Positions 17,873-27,040 of a stretch of 64,000 nucleotides of DNA are shown here, one piece after another (within the stretch, counting starts at the first letter, position 1; each line of letters starts with the position of its first letter). The notes beneath the pieces were generated by a model, which worked only from the letters and a program-made list of their open reading frames with translations, was not told the origin of the DNA and searched no databases. The DNA lies in the NCBI GenBank assembly GCA_030584005.1, contig CP129486.1, forward strand, positions 1,305,556-1,369,555, in the 5' to 3' direction. The translations under genes were made by a program, and so were the position numbers. The stretch comes from Bdellovibrionota bacterium. Its GTDB lineage: Bacteria > Bdellovibrionota_C > UBA2361 > JAFLCA01.

Positions 17873-18898
17873 TTATACCGGCGCCAACTCCGAACCAAAA
17901 TAACTCACGATATCCGAATGGGCCTTTGCAAGGTTCTTCTCGAGCCAATTTCTACTGCGATCCTCGGCCCAACGAACGGATCGCATTGACTGGAGTACAA
18001 GCAGCCGTTTGACCAGCGGAAGCACCTCAGCAAAGTCACCCTGAGACATGCCGTAGCCCCGCAAGAAGGCCTGCATAATGGCCGAGTCTAGTCCCCATGC
18101 TTTCGCGACGTAGGCAAGCTGGTGTGCGGGCACTATGACCGAGACAGTTTGATCCAAATCGAGTAACACCACGTCATCCGGATTTGCACCGCGCATCAAG
18201 GCATTCTCGCAGCACATGTCCCATTGGCAGACACCACTACGACCCTTTATCGTATAGCAATCCTCTAATGATCGCCGCAAAGCTGCTGTCTGCGCCTTTG
18301 ATAGAATCCCTTGTTGCTCCCAGATAGCGTCACGAAAAACAATATTTATCTCAGGCTCGAGCATCTCCTGGAGGGTGGAAAGCGAAAAGACCCCCTCCGC
18401 GACCATATGAGAGCCGAAACCTCTGACTGGAATTTGATTCAAGATCTTGGCGTAATGGCCCAGTCGCTCCCACACGCGCAGCCGATCACAGTCTGTGCCA
18501 ATCGGGTGTGCTCCCTCTACGAAGCGAGCGAGGGAGAAAGCCCTCGTATTCTCAACTCCGTAGTCAATGACACGAGGAACGGGAACACCACCGCTGTGAG
18601 CTTGCTCAAGACACCAGGCCTCCTTCCTAAAGTGTGCAAGCCAGTCGGCATTCTTGAGTCGTACAACAAATCGTCCTTCTGAAGTGTTCGCCACAATCAC
18701 GTCAGCGCTCATTCCACGACCAACGATTGGCTCAAGGCCAGTCACCGGCAAACCGGTGGCGCGTTCGACTATAGAGATACTTGTATCCCGCGTCGCACTA
18801 TCGAGCAGTTGTCTTGCTGGAGTACCGGAGAGGGGAGTGTGCATAGAGAGGCTAAGAACACGCTGCACCACTGTCATCGATGACAACGGTTCAGTCAT
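17873..18898 (-). CDS. Aminoglycoside phosphotransferase (APH)-like kinase
   Basis: About 340 residues with a protein-kinase-like fold of the APH family, whose members phosphorylate small molecules such as antibiotics, choline or homoserine. The N-lobe has a nucleotide loop (VGRGMSADVIVAN) and a conserved lysine (RFVVRLKN). The catalytic loop reads CQWDMCCENALM, keeping the Asp and Asn of HGDxxxxN but replacing His-Gly with Gln-Trp. The metal-binding motif is LLDLDQT. Key catalytic residues therefore remain. ATG 18898 is chosen; a GTG at 18937 is in frame. No resistance role should be assumed, and substrate is unknown. Confidence 0.65.
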   Translation of the reverse strand: MTEPLSSMTVVQRVLSLSMHTPLSGTPARQLLDSATRDTSISIVERATGLPVTGLEPIVGRGMSADVIVANTSEGRFVVRLKNADWLAHFRKEAWCLEQAHSGGVPVPRVIDYGVENTRAFSLARFVEGAHPIGTDCDRLRVWERLGHYAKILNQIPVRGFGSHMVAEGVFSLSTLQEMLEPEINIVFRDAIWEQQGILSKAQTAALRRSLEDCYTIKGRSGVCQWDMCCENALMRGANPDDVVLLDLDQTVSVIVPAHQLAYVAKAWGLDSAIMQAFLRGYGMSQGDFAEVLPLVKRLLVLQSMRSVRWAEDRSRNWLEKNLAKAHSDIVSYFGSELAPV

Positions 18899-18937
18899 TT
18901 CAAGGTACGCTGGCGGCTGGGCTAGAGGAGTCCGCAC

Positions 18938-19339
18938 CTATTGGCGTTTCCCGACAGGCCGCTGAAGCTCATACTAGTTATGGCAGGATATGAGGAAACG
19001 TGACTCCCCATTGAGGCAGTACTGCTGATGGGTACTCTGGCCCGAGAACCGGCTGCACCAGTCTGCAACATGGGGGATTGCTGACGATTCGGGGCCTTAC
19101 GATCTCCTCGGAGTCGGTGCACGCACCAACAGTATGGTGTTTTGACCAGTAGTTTGCCTAGCCTTGTTACCCTGCTAGTATCGACCACCTCCCGTGGTGG
19201 ACCTTGTGCTCCCCCCGATCCAACAGCCCCTTCGCTAGGGCCGCTGGCTCAGAGCGAGTGAATGCTCACGGGTTGGCTTCGATCGATCAAAGAGCTCGTT
19301 GCTCGCGATCGGTTGGACTTCTCAGGAAGGAGGATCAGC
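18938..19339. other. Intergenic region without a recognisable gene
   Basis: About 400 bp. It contains a short hairpin (gaccacctcccgtggtg near 19189) and no ORF with family features. The 3' end becomes GC-rich and carries the strong ribosome-binding site of the next small ORF. I see no promoter close to consensus. Confidence 0.4.
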
Positions 19340-19591
19340 ATGATCCTTGGCCGTCAGGTTTCTGGGGCCCTCGTCGGGGACAAGCTTGTCCTCTCAGGGC
19401 CGGATCTCGAAGAGGTGAGGGTGGTGGGGTTCGTGATGTCGCGCCTGGGAGTCCTGCGCGACCTCGGCCGGGATCCCGCGGGCACTGCGGTGTGCCGCAT
19501 TGCCTGGGAGGACATCCACAGGGATAACGCGGCCACTTGGGGCATCGTGCTCCCAGCGCAGCGCCCCGGCAGCGCTCCCGTGGCGGCATAA
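19340..19591 (+). CDS. Small GC-rich hypothetical protein
   Basis: 83 residues. The ATG at 19340 has a near-perfect Shine-Dalgarno (aaggagg) at 6-7 bp, the main reason to believe the gene. The protein is Arg/Val/Gly-rich (MILGRQVSGALVGDKLVLSG, GFVMSRLGVLRDLGRD) with no recognised family, signal or membrane helix. Local base composition is visibly richer in G and C than the flanking intergenic DNA, which may mean recent acquisition. It is followed by a palindromic cluster. Confidence 0.45.
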   Translation: MILGRQVSGALVGDKLVLSGPDLEEVRVVGFVMSRLGVLRDLGRDPAGTAVCRIAWEDIHRDNAATWGIVLPAQRPGSAPVAA

Positions 19592-19616
19592 GTAGTCGTC
19601 ACTCTGTCACCCGCAC

Positions 19617-19668
19617 ACTGCGAGAAATCGGTTTTGGTGAACGAAGGAGGCGTTCACTTGCTCGCAGT
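19617..19668. repeat. Long hairpin with nested stems
   Basis: Outer arms ACTGCGAG (19617-19624) and CTCGCAGT (19661-19668), inner arms GTGAACG and CGTTCAC around an aaggagg loop. It lies 26 bp after the small ORF and could act as a terminator or as a structured RNA, but has no T-tract. Confidence 0.45.
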
Positions 19669-19805
19669 TGTTATGATGTGCCAGTAATGAGGGGACAATC
19701 TTTAAATTTGAAACGCCAAAACGTTGTCGAGGCTCACTCGTCGCTTTATTCAGGCAGACTCCTTTAAGATTGGGTGTCGAAGATCTCAGCTTGGGTATTG
19801 TGACG

Positions 19806-19961
19806 CTAGAAGCTATTTTTAGATAGCTTCTAGCCGCGCCAGGGATGGCGCGGCAAACGCCGGAGGCGTTTGGAGCGAGGCGTGGGCGTTTCGGGCCCCG
19901 CGCCGAGCTTGGAGCAATTCTTAAATGGCCATGGATGGCCATTTTAAAAAATGACTTCTAG
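19806..19961. mobile_element. MITE-like palindromic element C
   Basis: About 156 bp bounded by imperfect terminal inverted repeats (left CTAGAAGCTATTTTT, right AAAAAATGACTTCTAG). It is packed with internal hairpins: AGAAGCTAT/ATAGCTTCT, CCGCGCCA/TGGCGCGG, AAACGCC/GGCGTTT and ATGGCCAT repeats. It contains no coding signal. The left hairpin recurs after the amidase gene at 46364. Small non-autonomous transposons look like this; no parent transposase is in the window. Confidence 0.5.
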
Positions 19962-19995
19962 GGCCCCCTGGGTGTTTAAATTTCTAGGGAGGGAT

Positions 19996-21182
19996 ATGCG
20001 ACGCATGAAAACTTACTCGTGTGGGAGTGTTTCAGAGCGGCACAGTGCGCACATTGCGGCAATGGCGCTGCCGGCTCTGTGGTTGTTTCTTCTCAATGTG
20101 GGCATCCTTTCGCTGTTCCCCAGCAACGCCGCAGCCGCCGACAAGCTGATTGTGGGGGTTTCCTTGCCGCTGTCGGGGGGTAACGCGAGTTTTGGCGAAG
20201 CCTCCCGCAAGGGCTTTGCAATGGCGCTGAAGGAAGATCCAAAAAAATTCGACAAGCTCGATTTCCGCTTTAGCGACAACTCCTATAGCGCATCCCAGGC
20301 AATTAGTTCTTTCAATAGCCTTGTTTCTGCGGAGAACGCCGATGTGATCTATATGTGGGGCTCTGCGCCCTGCCTGGCTACTGCCGCATTGGCAGAGAAG
20401 CGCTCACTACCTTTGATTTGCTTCGCCGGGGATAAGAAACCCGGGTTAAGCTACGTGTATGGATTCGTAAGTCCGTTTAGTGAGTACGCGCGCCCGCTCG
20501 CTCAGGTCATTAGAGACAGGGGCTTTGAAAGAATCGCAGTCGTGTATAGCGAGATCCCGTTTCTTAGTTCACTTGCCGAAGCGTTGCGAGTCCAGGTTGA
20601 GGCAAGGCAACTCGCGAGCTTCATCGGATTTGCCCCTACTGCTCAAGACTTTAGATCGTTGGTTCTGAAGTTCAAACAGCAGCGCGTTGACGCTCTTGTG
20701 GTTTTTCTGCTGCCGGACCAAATCGGTCCGTTCATTCAGCAGGTGAAAGAGCAGGGGATGGCTCCCGCATTGATCGGTACTGATACTCTTACCGATCCGA
20801 CGGTGCTCGGCGTGATGCATCGTTAGTGCAGGGCGCTCTATTCAGTGACATTGACATCTCGGATGAGTGGTTGAGTGCCTATGTTTCGGAGGCCGGCTCA
20901 AGTCACAACGCGTCCTTTGCGGCGAATGCCTACGCCTTTGCCAACTTAATGGCGCATATAGCAAACAAGCCTGGATATCAGAGGGGCGCAGATCTGAGAG
21001 ATTATTTGAATGGGACCAAGGCCGAACCCGCGTGTGGCAGCTGCAGTTATCATAACGATCCAGAAGTGGGCCAGTATTTCGCATTTCCAGTGGTTGCGAA
21101 GATTATTCGAGGAAGCGATTGGGAGCGCTATAGTGTCCCACGGCCAAATAGTGAGGGGCGAGTCGAGTATCCGCGACTGTGA
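19996..21182 (+). CDS. ABC transporter periplasmic substrate-binding protein (branched-chain amino acid type), frameshifted
   Basis: Periplasmic binding protein of the LivJ/Peripla_BP_6 class. ATG 19996 has agggaggg just upstream and leads to a long signal region (MALPALWLFLLNVGILSLF, cleavage near AAAAD). The mature start LIVGVSLPLSGGNASFGEAS is diagnostic, as are FERIAVVYSEIPFLSSLAEA and APALIGTDTLTDP. The frame stops at a TAG around 20823, but VQGALFSDIDISDEWLSAYV continues in the next frame exactly where the family continues, so one indel near 20820 is inferred. Total is about 395 residues. The C-terminal ACGSCSYH gives a possible disulphide. No permease or ATPase gene is adjacent, so the ligand is unknown. 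Confidence 0.82.
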
Positions 21183-21398
21183 GCCTAAGGAGAGGGAGAT
21201 GAATCGATCGGTACTATGGGAGCACTTCTCTCGGCGGTGACGTGGAGTTTCGGCTGACTGAAGCACGAAGCCTGCGGGCGGCCGCGAAGCTGGGGCTCTT
21301 AGGATCCCCCGTTTCTGCTTGGCTCCCCACACTATAGGGCTTTCTTCTTGGCTGCGGCGGATAGAAGCGGGCCATCTATTCTATTTATGAGACCGCTT
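21183..21398. other. Short region with remnants after the binding-protein gene
   Basis: Holds ggagaggg followed by an ATG opening only 13 codons, then an open stretch reading GGDVEFRLTEARSLRAAAKL. This may be the remains of a following gene. A single GCTTCTAG palindrome half-site occurs near 21387. Confidence 0.3.
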
Positions 21399-22058
21399 CT
21401 AGTAACGCCCCACTCCAATGGGCAGCACGAGGCTCACTAACAAGGCTGTGCAGGGCTTGTTGGGGGCACGAACCTCCATAGAGATAGGACGTTGGTCGTG
21501 CTGCACCCTAAAGACATCACGAGGGTTCACCTGCACCCGCTCGCGGCCATACTCGACCTCGAATGCACCATCGGGGGACCATAAGATAGATTCACGCCAG
21601 TAAGCAGAGTTGTCTCGACGTGCCGGTGGTTGGGGCTGCACAGTGCGGTAAACCTGCCCAAGTGGAACAGTTTGCACTGTTGCGTCAACATCAGCTCTAA
21701 ATATCACATTGAAGTCTGTAACAGGACCATCGAGCAGCTTTGCCGAGACCGCTGCGGACCCCCGAATCTCGACACTTTGGAATCGCTCGGTCAGAGCATG
21801 CGACGTGCCGTCAATATTCAAATGGATACCTGCGCCTGACAGAAGCACTAAGATACGGCTGTACCCCTCGAATCGAGAGAATGGGCCATCTTGGGTCACC
21901 TGTGCCATGCTGAGACGACAGGCGAAGTTGCGTGCTTCAAGGCTCGAGTCTGTCGGCAAGCGAAGCAGTTCCGTTGTAGAGCCGCCACTCCATGGCTTTG
22001 TTTCGAGCTCGGCTGCTCTGGTCACCCGAAGCACACTCTGAAATCCATGCACTAACAT
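21399..22058 (-). CDS. HutD/Ves family protein
   Basis: Cupin-like protein of about 219 residues resembling HutD (histidine-utilisation associated) and the cold-induced Ves. Conserved blocks: KPWSGGSTTELLRLP near the start, FACRLSMAQVTQDGPFSRFE, GYSRILVLLSGAGIHLN, and the later VTDFNVIFRAD. The ATG at 22058 has ggagg about 12 bp upstream; the ORF opens at 22100. HutD is thought to regulate intracellular urocanate, but no hut genes are nearby, so a solitary role is likely. Family assignment is confident, function is not. Confidence 0.8.
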   Translation of the reverse strand: MLVHGFQSVLRVTRAAELETKPWSGGSTTELLRLPTDSSLEARNFACRLSMAQVTQDGPFSRFEGYSRILVLLSGAGIHLNIDGTSHALTERFQSVEIRGSAAVSAKLLDGPVTDFNVIFRADVDATVQTVPLGQVYRTVQPQPPARRDNSAYWRESILWSPDGAFEVEYGRERVQVNPRDVFRVQHDQRPISMEVRAPNKPCTALLVSLVLPIGVGRY

Positions 22059-22270
22059 ACACCGACATCCTCCACAGCCAGCACCATGCATGAAGAACAA
22101 CCCGTACCGTTGCGTGGTGCTGGAAACGGTCCAGATAGTAATACCGAATGGGAATCAAAGGTAGATCCGCAGCGGCGCAGCCAAGCGCCCGGAATTGTTG
22201 GCAGCGGCAAAGGCTCACCGCAAATGCAGCACGGGAAGTGTGTGAAAAGGATGATTGATACGGCGCGCGC

Positions 22271-24127
22271 TTAACGGATGACGCGCACGGCGCGTGCAAA
22301 GGTTTCGCTCTCAGAGGCGGCATCGACAGCAGTCACCGATACCGTTGCGCTGTATATCCCCGGCTGAGCGGGCGCCCGAGTACGACCGCGATAACGACCC
22401 GCCACGTCGGCGCTGCGCATGGGCGTGGTGCGCCCCGATAATGAGAGAGTGACTTCAGAGATGGCCGCAGCATACTCGAGTACAACCGTGCAACGAATGC
22501 GTTGGCGTTGGCGTGCCGGCCGCGGAGTACATCGTGGCCGTCGAATCGTGATTGAAGAGTCCTCATCTTCATCATCCGGGGTGAACGCAGCATCGGAGGT
22601 GGCGTACGCACCAATCACTGGAGACCCCGCCCGTGTCGCGCCACTACGGTCTCTTAGGACAGTATTCTCAAGCACGCCCGCGGGACTCGCAGGGGGGCTT
22701 GGTCGATCCCCTCCGCTAAAATCGGGTATAGCAACACCAGACAGGGCCAGGATATTTCCCTCCGCCTGTGGTCTAAAGTCTCCGTTCTCTGGATCTCGCA
22801 GTGCCGGCACAACAGTTGAGACGGTGTTGTCGGCGTTTAACTGGGCTGCATTGCATGTGGGATTGGAGTCCCCACAACCTTGACCATCCCCAACGCCCAG
22901 GGGATGCCCCTCGGGGCCATTGTGAACATAGTTGCCGCGAATAACTAGGTTGTCGTCAGTGCGTTGGGGTGAAGCAAGATTCGTCCCGCCGTTCGGCGTG
23001 CGGGGCCCATATATTGCGAAGTGCTGGTCGGCGCTCTGAAAGGGCGAGGGATTGAATATGAGATTGTTGATTACATAGACGTTGCGGTTGCCGATGGGCT
23101 CGCCCTCGGTGCCGATGCTGCTTGTACCCCAGCCGCCGGCACTAACCCGTGTGGCGCAGGCGCTCGCGTCTCCGTCGCACGATCGCAGCCCATACACGAC
23201 CTCCACTGTGTGGCTTCGAGAGCCCACGCGGTACAGAGTATTATGAGCGAGCAGGACATTGTATCCGCCGTTCACCCCCATTCCCGCGCCCTCGGTGTCG
23301 TGAATGATGTTGTTGATGAACTTGATGTCGTAGGCTTCGTAGTGAAGCCATGGACTGGTCATGAACTCAAAGCCGGTACCCTGGCCGGCGGTGAAACCGC
23401 CGGTGCCGCAGTCGTAGAGGCGGTTGGCTTCAATCAGGAGATAGGCAGAGCCGCCCTTCACGTACATGCACCAGTCAGCGGCGTCATGAATCCGATTCCT
23501 GAGGATATGTCCATATTGTACGGCGACGAAGTCGATAGCGTTGTCGCCAGCTCCATGGATCTCGGAATCCTCGATGTAGATGTACTGTGATTGATTTATC
23601 TTGAGCGTCTCATGAGCTTCGCGGTTGCCTCCGTCAAGACGCACTCCCCTGAGGAGAATGTGGTCACTTTGTTCGAAGTGGAGTGCGTCGCCCGGTGGAT
23701 CGGGTTCGATGTCTATATCAATCAGATAGAAGTAACGAAGATCAAAGGCGTTGATATCGCCCTGAAGGATGGCCGTGGAGGGTCCTCCTGATGCTTGCAG
23801 GATGATCGGAGCTGCAAAGGTACCGTAGCGCGACTCCCAGTAGTTTGGAATGGCGCTCTCGGCATAGCTGCCGGGAAGGAGATTAATGCGAACGCCGCGC
23901 GAGAGCGGAGCACCCTGTGGTATGGTGTTCCATGCAGCCTGAATGGTTCGAAACGCGTTGCCTGATGAGAGTCCATCATTCGAATCATCGCCGTTGAGTG
24001 GATCGACATAGTACTCATCCAGCTGGGGGGAGCCCATGTCATAGGCGCTGGCAGCAATGGCCTGCGCATGGGCCGACCCACTACACATGAGGCAGAGGAG
24101 CACTACGCACAGGAGGGGGAAACGCAC
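22271..24127 (-). CDS. Secreted right-handed parallel beta-helix protein
   Basis: 618 residues with a clear signal peptide (FPLLCVVLLCLMCSGSAHAQ). It opens with YYVDPLNGDDSNDGLSSGNA FRTIQAAW, the typical start of secreted pectate-lyase-like or DUF1565-type beta-helix proteins. Many short repeats follow (IEDSEIHGAGDNAIDFVAVQ, ANRLYDCGTGGFTAGQGTGF, INNIIHDTEGAGMGVNGGYN), each a helix coil. After about residue 520 an acidic Asp/Glu linker and an Arg/Pro-rich, probably Ig-like C-terminal segment follow. Such proteins bind or cleave polysaccharides at the cell surface; no catalytic set can be named. It appears monocistronic. Confidence 0.75.
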   Translation of the reverse strand: MRFPLLCVVLLCLMCSGSAHAQAIAASAYDMGSPQLDEYYVDPLNGDDSNDGLSSGNAFRTIQAAWNTIPQGAPLSRGVRINLLPGSYAESAIPNYWESRYGTFAAPIILQASGGPSTAILQGDINAFDLRYFYLIDIDIEPDPPGDALHFEQSDHILLRGVRLDGGNREAHETLKINQSQYIYIEDSEIHGAGDNAIDFVAVQYGHILRNRIHDAADWCMYVKGGSAYLLIEANRLYDCGTGGFTAGQGTGFEFMTSPWLHYEAYDIKFINNIIHDTEGAGMGVNGGYNVLLAHNTLYRVGSRSHTVEVVYGLRSCDGDASACATRVSAGGWGTSSIGTEGEPIGNRNVYVINNLIFNPSPFQSADQHFAIYGPRTPNGGTNLASPQRTDDNLVIRGNYVHNGPEGHPLGVGDGQGCGDSNPTCNAAQLNADNTVSTVVPALRDPENGDFRPQAEGNILALSGVAIPDFSGGDRPSPPASPAGVLENTVLRDRSGATRAGSPVIGAYATSDAAFTPDDEDEDSSITIRRPRCTPRPARQRQRIRCTVVLEYAAAISEVTLSLSGRTTPMRSADVAGRYRGRTRAPAQPGIYSATVSVTAVDAASESETFARAVRVIR

Positions 24128-24250
24128 AGTTCTCCCGGGGGAAGGAATACACCAATGTCAGTAGTTTCGGCGGAGCAGGGGAGGGGCTTTAGCGTTTGAA
24201 CCGATTAGGGAAATTTGGGAGAACCCCAGCTCCTAGTTCGTTGGGACTAT

Positions 24251-24679
24251 TTAGTCCGAGAAGGCATTCCGAATCTTCCGAGCAGTTTCATCCAGAGAGG
24301 CGCGAGAGGCCATTTGAAAGCTGTGAGCAGCATATGTAAAGCCAAACCCGTCTCCTGACCGTCGAGGGATAACATGGAGGTGGACATGAAACACTTCCTG
24401 TCCGGCCGCTTCCCCATCGGCGAGAAGTAAGTTCACTCCTTCGCAGTCAATGTCGCTGCGTCGGATTGCAGCGGCAATTGCCCTCGCCACATTGAACATG
24501 TGTGCGGCCGTCGTATCATCTAAGTCCGCCAGTCCGGCCGTCGGCTTGTTTGGGACCACGAGGGTATGGCCGGGATTCACAGGGTGGAGGTCCATGAATG
24601 CCGAAACGATATCGTCTTTGTAAACAAAACTTGCCTCGACTGTTCCATTGAGGATCTTTGCGAATATTGTTTCTGACAT
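24251..24679 (-). CDS. HIT family hydrolase
   Basis: Histidine-triad nucleotide-binding protein of about 142 residues. Motif HVHLHVIPR (the HxHxHxx triad) near the C-terminus, preceded by GEAAGQEVF; N-terminal IFAKILNGTVEASFVYKDD and HPVNPGHTLVVPNKP are typical of the Hint/HinT branch. These cytoplasmic enzymes hydrolyse AMP-lysine or other nucleoside phosphoramidates. ATG 24679 fits the family start; 24688 adds three residues. Confidence 0.9.
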   Translation of the reverse strand: MSETIFAKILNGTVEASFVYKDDIVSAFMDLHPVNPGHTLVVPNKPTAGLADLDDTTAAHMFNVARAIAAAIRRSDIDCEGVNLLLADGEAAGQEVFHVHLHVIPRRSGDGFGFTYAAHSFQMASRASLDETARKIRNAFSD

Positions 24680-24747
24680 AGCATTCATTCTCAGTCTGGA
24701 GCACCGAGATAAATCAGCCCTCGCGATTCAATCTTTGTGATATGCTC

Positions 24748-25305
24748 TTACTCATCTGCATCAATCCCGAGCTTCCGATCAACGGCTCTCGAAACCTCGT
24801 TCACATCACCATCAATCGATGCTCTGAGCTGGCGATTATGTCTTTCAGGACCCCTAAACCAATCCCCTCCCACATAATCAAGAGCCAGCTCCTTCAGTGT
24901 ATCGATCTTGAGCGGAGTAATTTGCTTCTTGTCCGGATGAGCTAGCTTTTGAACTTTGGAGAATAGCACCTTTCCACCTACAAATTTAAATCCCTCACCA
25001 GCATTAAACTCTTTTGCCATCAGTTTCACGGCACCCTGTGGATCCTCAAAATGGGCGGCCGCCGCCACCATATAAAGGAATCCCTTTGTGGTCGCAGCGA
25101 TCTTTCGAAGCTCACTTAAGAGCTTACCTTTGTCTGGACCCATTTCTTGCACAATAGTATCGGCCTGATTCTCCGGAACTTTTTCGCTACCGGATTGTAC
25201 AATATGATCCAATGCTCTATGGCCTGCTCTTAACCAAGGAGCGGACTCGATTGTAAACGACACTGCGCCAAATGTCTGGCGCGAATCAACTTTAGGCATA
25301 ACCAC
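24748..25305 (-). CDS. Hypothetical cytoplasmic protein
   Basis: 185 residues, no signal peptide or membrane helix and no recognised family. Mixed alpha-helical look with a central alanine-rich segment (FLYMVAAAAHFEDPQGAVKL) and charged lysine-rich stretches (FSKVQKLAHPDKKQITPLKI). The C-terminal half ends with DGDVNEVSRAVDRKLGIDAD. It sits alone between HIT and HAD genes on the same strand. DNA here is richer in A and T than in the core gene blocks. Confidence 0.5.
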   Translation of the reverse strand: MVMPKVDSRQTFGAVSFTIESAPWLRAGHRALDHIVQSGSEKVPENQADTIVQEMGPDKGKLLSELRKIAATTKGFLYMVAAAAHFEDPQGAVKLMAKEFNAGEGFKFVGGKVLFSKVQKLAHPDKKQITPLKIDTLKELALDYVGGDWFRGPERHNRQLRASIDGDVNEVSRAVDRKLGIDADE

Positions 25306-25548
25306 TCCCTATCTGAAGTTAACTCGATTCGGGTCTCTAGATTAAAAAGTAATCGTACTCTCGAGTGCTGCCAGCGCATGTAACGGTCTAATACCCCAGT
25401 ACATATCTCAATTACTAAAAATTAGGATCGAACCCGGTGCGCCTGGGATACTCTTTGCTGAGGGGTAGGAAACAATATACGTCATGGTTGTAATTCGACA
25501 AATTTCGATGCGTGGCACCAACTCATCAGCCCTCGCTCAGGTGTTTCC

Positions 25549-25566
25549 TGGGGTGTAACGACCCCA
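25549..25566 (-). terminator. Hairpin directly after the HAD gene
   Basis: TGGGGT and ACCCCA pair around a 6-base loop, starting 6 bp beyond the HAD-gene stop on the minus strand. There is no T-run, so it is at best a weak terminator. Confidence 0.3.
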
Positions 25567-25571
25567 ATTTC

Positions 25572-26714
25572 TTAGGCGCTGCGTGTCAAGCCCCACTCTG
25601 CCAAGGCTGCGCGGATGCTGGCGGGACCGAGGCGATCGGGTTCGGTTTCGACATATACAACTTTGCCGCTTTGACGCAGATAATCGGCATGACGGAGCAG
25701 CTCCTTGCTCGCACCTCCCACCATCACCACATGAGTCACCTCGGGTCGATCCATTAGGGGCATGTCATTGCCCGCATCACCACACGCCACAACGAGCATC
25801 TCTGGGCGGGGTCTCCCCTGGTTCAACGCTTCTGTGGCGACCGCCTCGCTCACCCAGCCCATCAGCACCTCGACGGCCGTACCCTTATTAAACGGTACTA
25901 TGTCGAGATTGTACTTCAACGGGCAAGCACCGGATGCCAGGTCTTGCGCCAAGTGGGGCATCCCACGGGCTGCCGTGGTTGCGTCTTTTTCCTCACCGCA
26001 GACTATCTTAGCCCCATCAAAGGCGCGCTTGGCCTCCGCTTCAATAGCGTCACGCTGTGCGGCCGATGCAGCATAGAAGTGAAATGCGATCTTTCCGGCT
26101 AGTTCATGTTGAAGGGCAACAGTGCCGGGCTGAAAATGGATACGGTCCCCCTTGAAAAGCGGATCGTACTCTCTAATCAGCGCTGCTTCATCGGCGCTGA
26201 GACGAACACCATTTACACGGAACATAAAGCGCGTGGCTCTGGCCAGCATGGGGTCATAAGGGAACTTGCTACGCTCGATTGTAGCTCCATACTCTTGGTG
26301 ATCTTTGGGATCGCCCAATCCATCAGCATGAATGAGGCGCGCACCCCCATCAGTAACGTAGGCATCGACTGACGGGCCCCATGCACCCTTAGTGGCCAAA
26401 GCCGGTAGGGTTCCGTTGGTAACCCTGTCCTTCACGCTTGGTGTAGTGGCGGTGCCGGACTCAAAATGGCTGCCTGTTACGGCGATAGTGAGTATCCCGG
26501 CTTCAGTCGTCTCTCTCACCAGCACCTTCATGTGCCGCTGACCCTCTTCAATTTGTTGCGGGGTGTGTCCGGCACCGATAGCGAGAGTTGAGTCCACATC
26601 GCTGGCGATCACGACGAGCCGACCCGAAGTCACCGCAGCGGTAACCTTGGCTTCGACCCCTGCGATCTGGCCTAGGTGGGGATGTATGGCGGTCGATTGA
26701 ACAGGGTTGGACAT
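25572..26714 (-). CDS. HAD-superfamily phosphatase-like protein
   Basis: About 380 residues. Motif I is IASDVDSTLAIGAG (DxDST with the nucleophile and acid Asp) and motif IV is ACGDAGNDMPLMD. The large cap insertion places it near Cof/sucrose-phosphate-phosphatase-type HADs (class IIB). An intervening VTGSHFE supplies motif II (Thr/Ser), and KYNLDIVPFNKGTAVEVLMG supplies the motif III lysine. ATG 26714 has ggag 6 bp upstream; the ORF opens at a TTG (26726). Substrate is probably a phosphorylated sugar or similar metabolite. It is followed by a small hairpin. Confidence 0.8.
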   Translation of the reverse strand: MSNPVQSTAIHPHLGQIAGVEAKVTAAVTSGRLVVIASDVDSTLAIGAGHTPQQIEEGQRHMKVLVRETTEAGILTIAVTGSHFESGTATTPSVKDRVTNGTLPALATKGAWGPSVDAYVTDGGARLIHADGLGDPKDHQEYGATIERSKFPYDPMLARATRFMFRVNGVRLSADEAALIREYDPLFKGDRIHFQPGTVALQHELAGKIAFHFYAASAAQRDAIEAEAKRAFDGAKIVCGEEKDATTAARGMPHLAQDLASGACPLKYNLDIVPFNKGTAVEVLMGWVSEAVATEALNQGRPRPEMLVVACGDAGNDMPLMDRPEVTHVVMVGGASKELLRHADYLRQSGKVVYVETEPDRLGPASIRAALAEWGLTRSA

Positions 26715-27040
26715 ACACAGCTCCAAGCATTCCGACGTTCAGACGACGTTGTTATGCGCTTTGGCCTGTAAAAGGTGGCACTGATGCAGTAGCACTTATC
26801 TTAAGCAGTGAGAAGTACTAGGGATACGCTGGACTTATTCAGCTCATCCCCTAGGCATTAGGGCAGGCTGTCCGAGTCTGTCCCCATCCGTACCACATCG
26901 TCGAGGGGCCAGGCAGACAGGCAATCTTTTGAATCTGCAGTGACGAGTATGAGCTCCACAGTTGTTCTTTGGGCTGATCTTGGTTTAAACGGCCATGCAG
27001 GGGGCTGCTGTTATTCCGATATCGCTGACAGTAAGAAGGA
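26715..27040. other. Intergenic region with palindromic repeat
   Basis: About 325 bp with element B (26818-26854) and no coding ORF; the track through 26851-27108 on the minus strand is low-complexity and unconvincing. Confidence 0.4.
26818..26854. repeat. Palindromic repeat element B
   Basis: CTAGGGAT and ATCCCcTAG arms with GCTG/CAGC inner pairing around gacttatt. It shares the core GGGATACGCTG...CAGC..ATCC with element A (13590-13617), and the flank GAAGTaCTAGGGATACgCTG with element D near 46385. Confidence 0.55.

Noticed and set aside
23021..23590. 189-codon ORF on the plus strand inside the beta-helix gene
   Set aside because: Opposite strand of a convincing signal-peptide-bearing gene and of biased composition; a shadow.
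25400..25470. tRNA-like T-loop (gttcgatcc on the minus strand)
   Set aside because: The flanking 5-bp arms do not pair and no cloverleaf or acceptor stem can be built around it.
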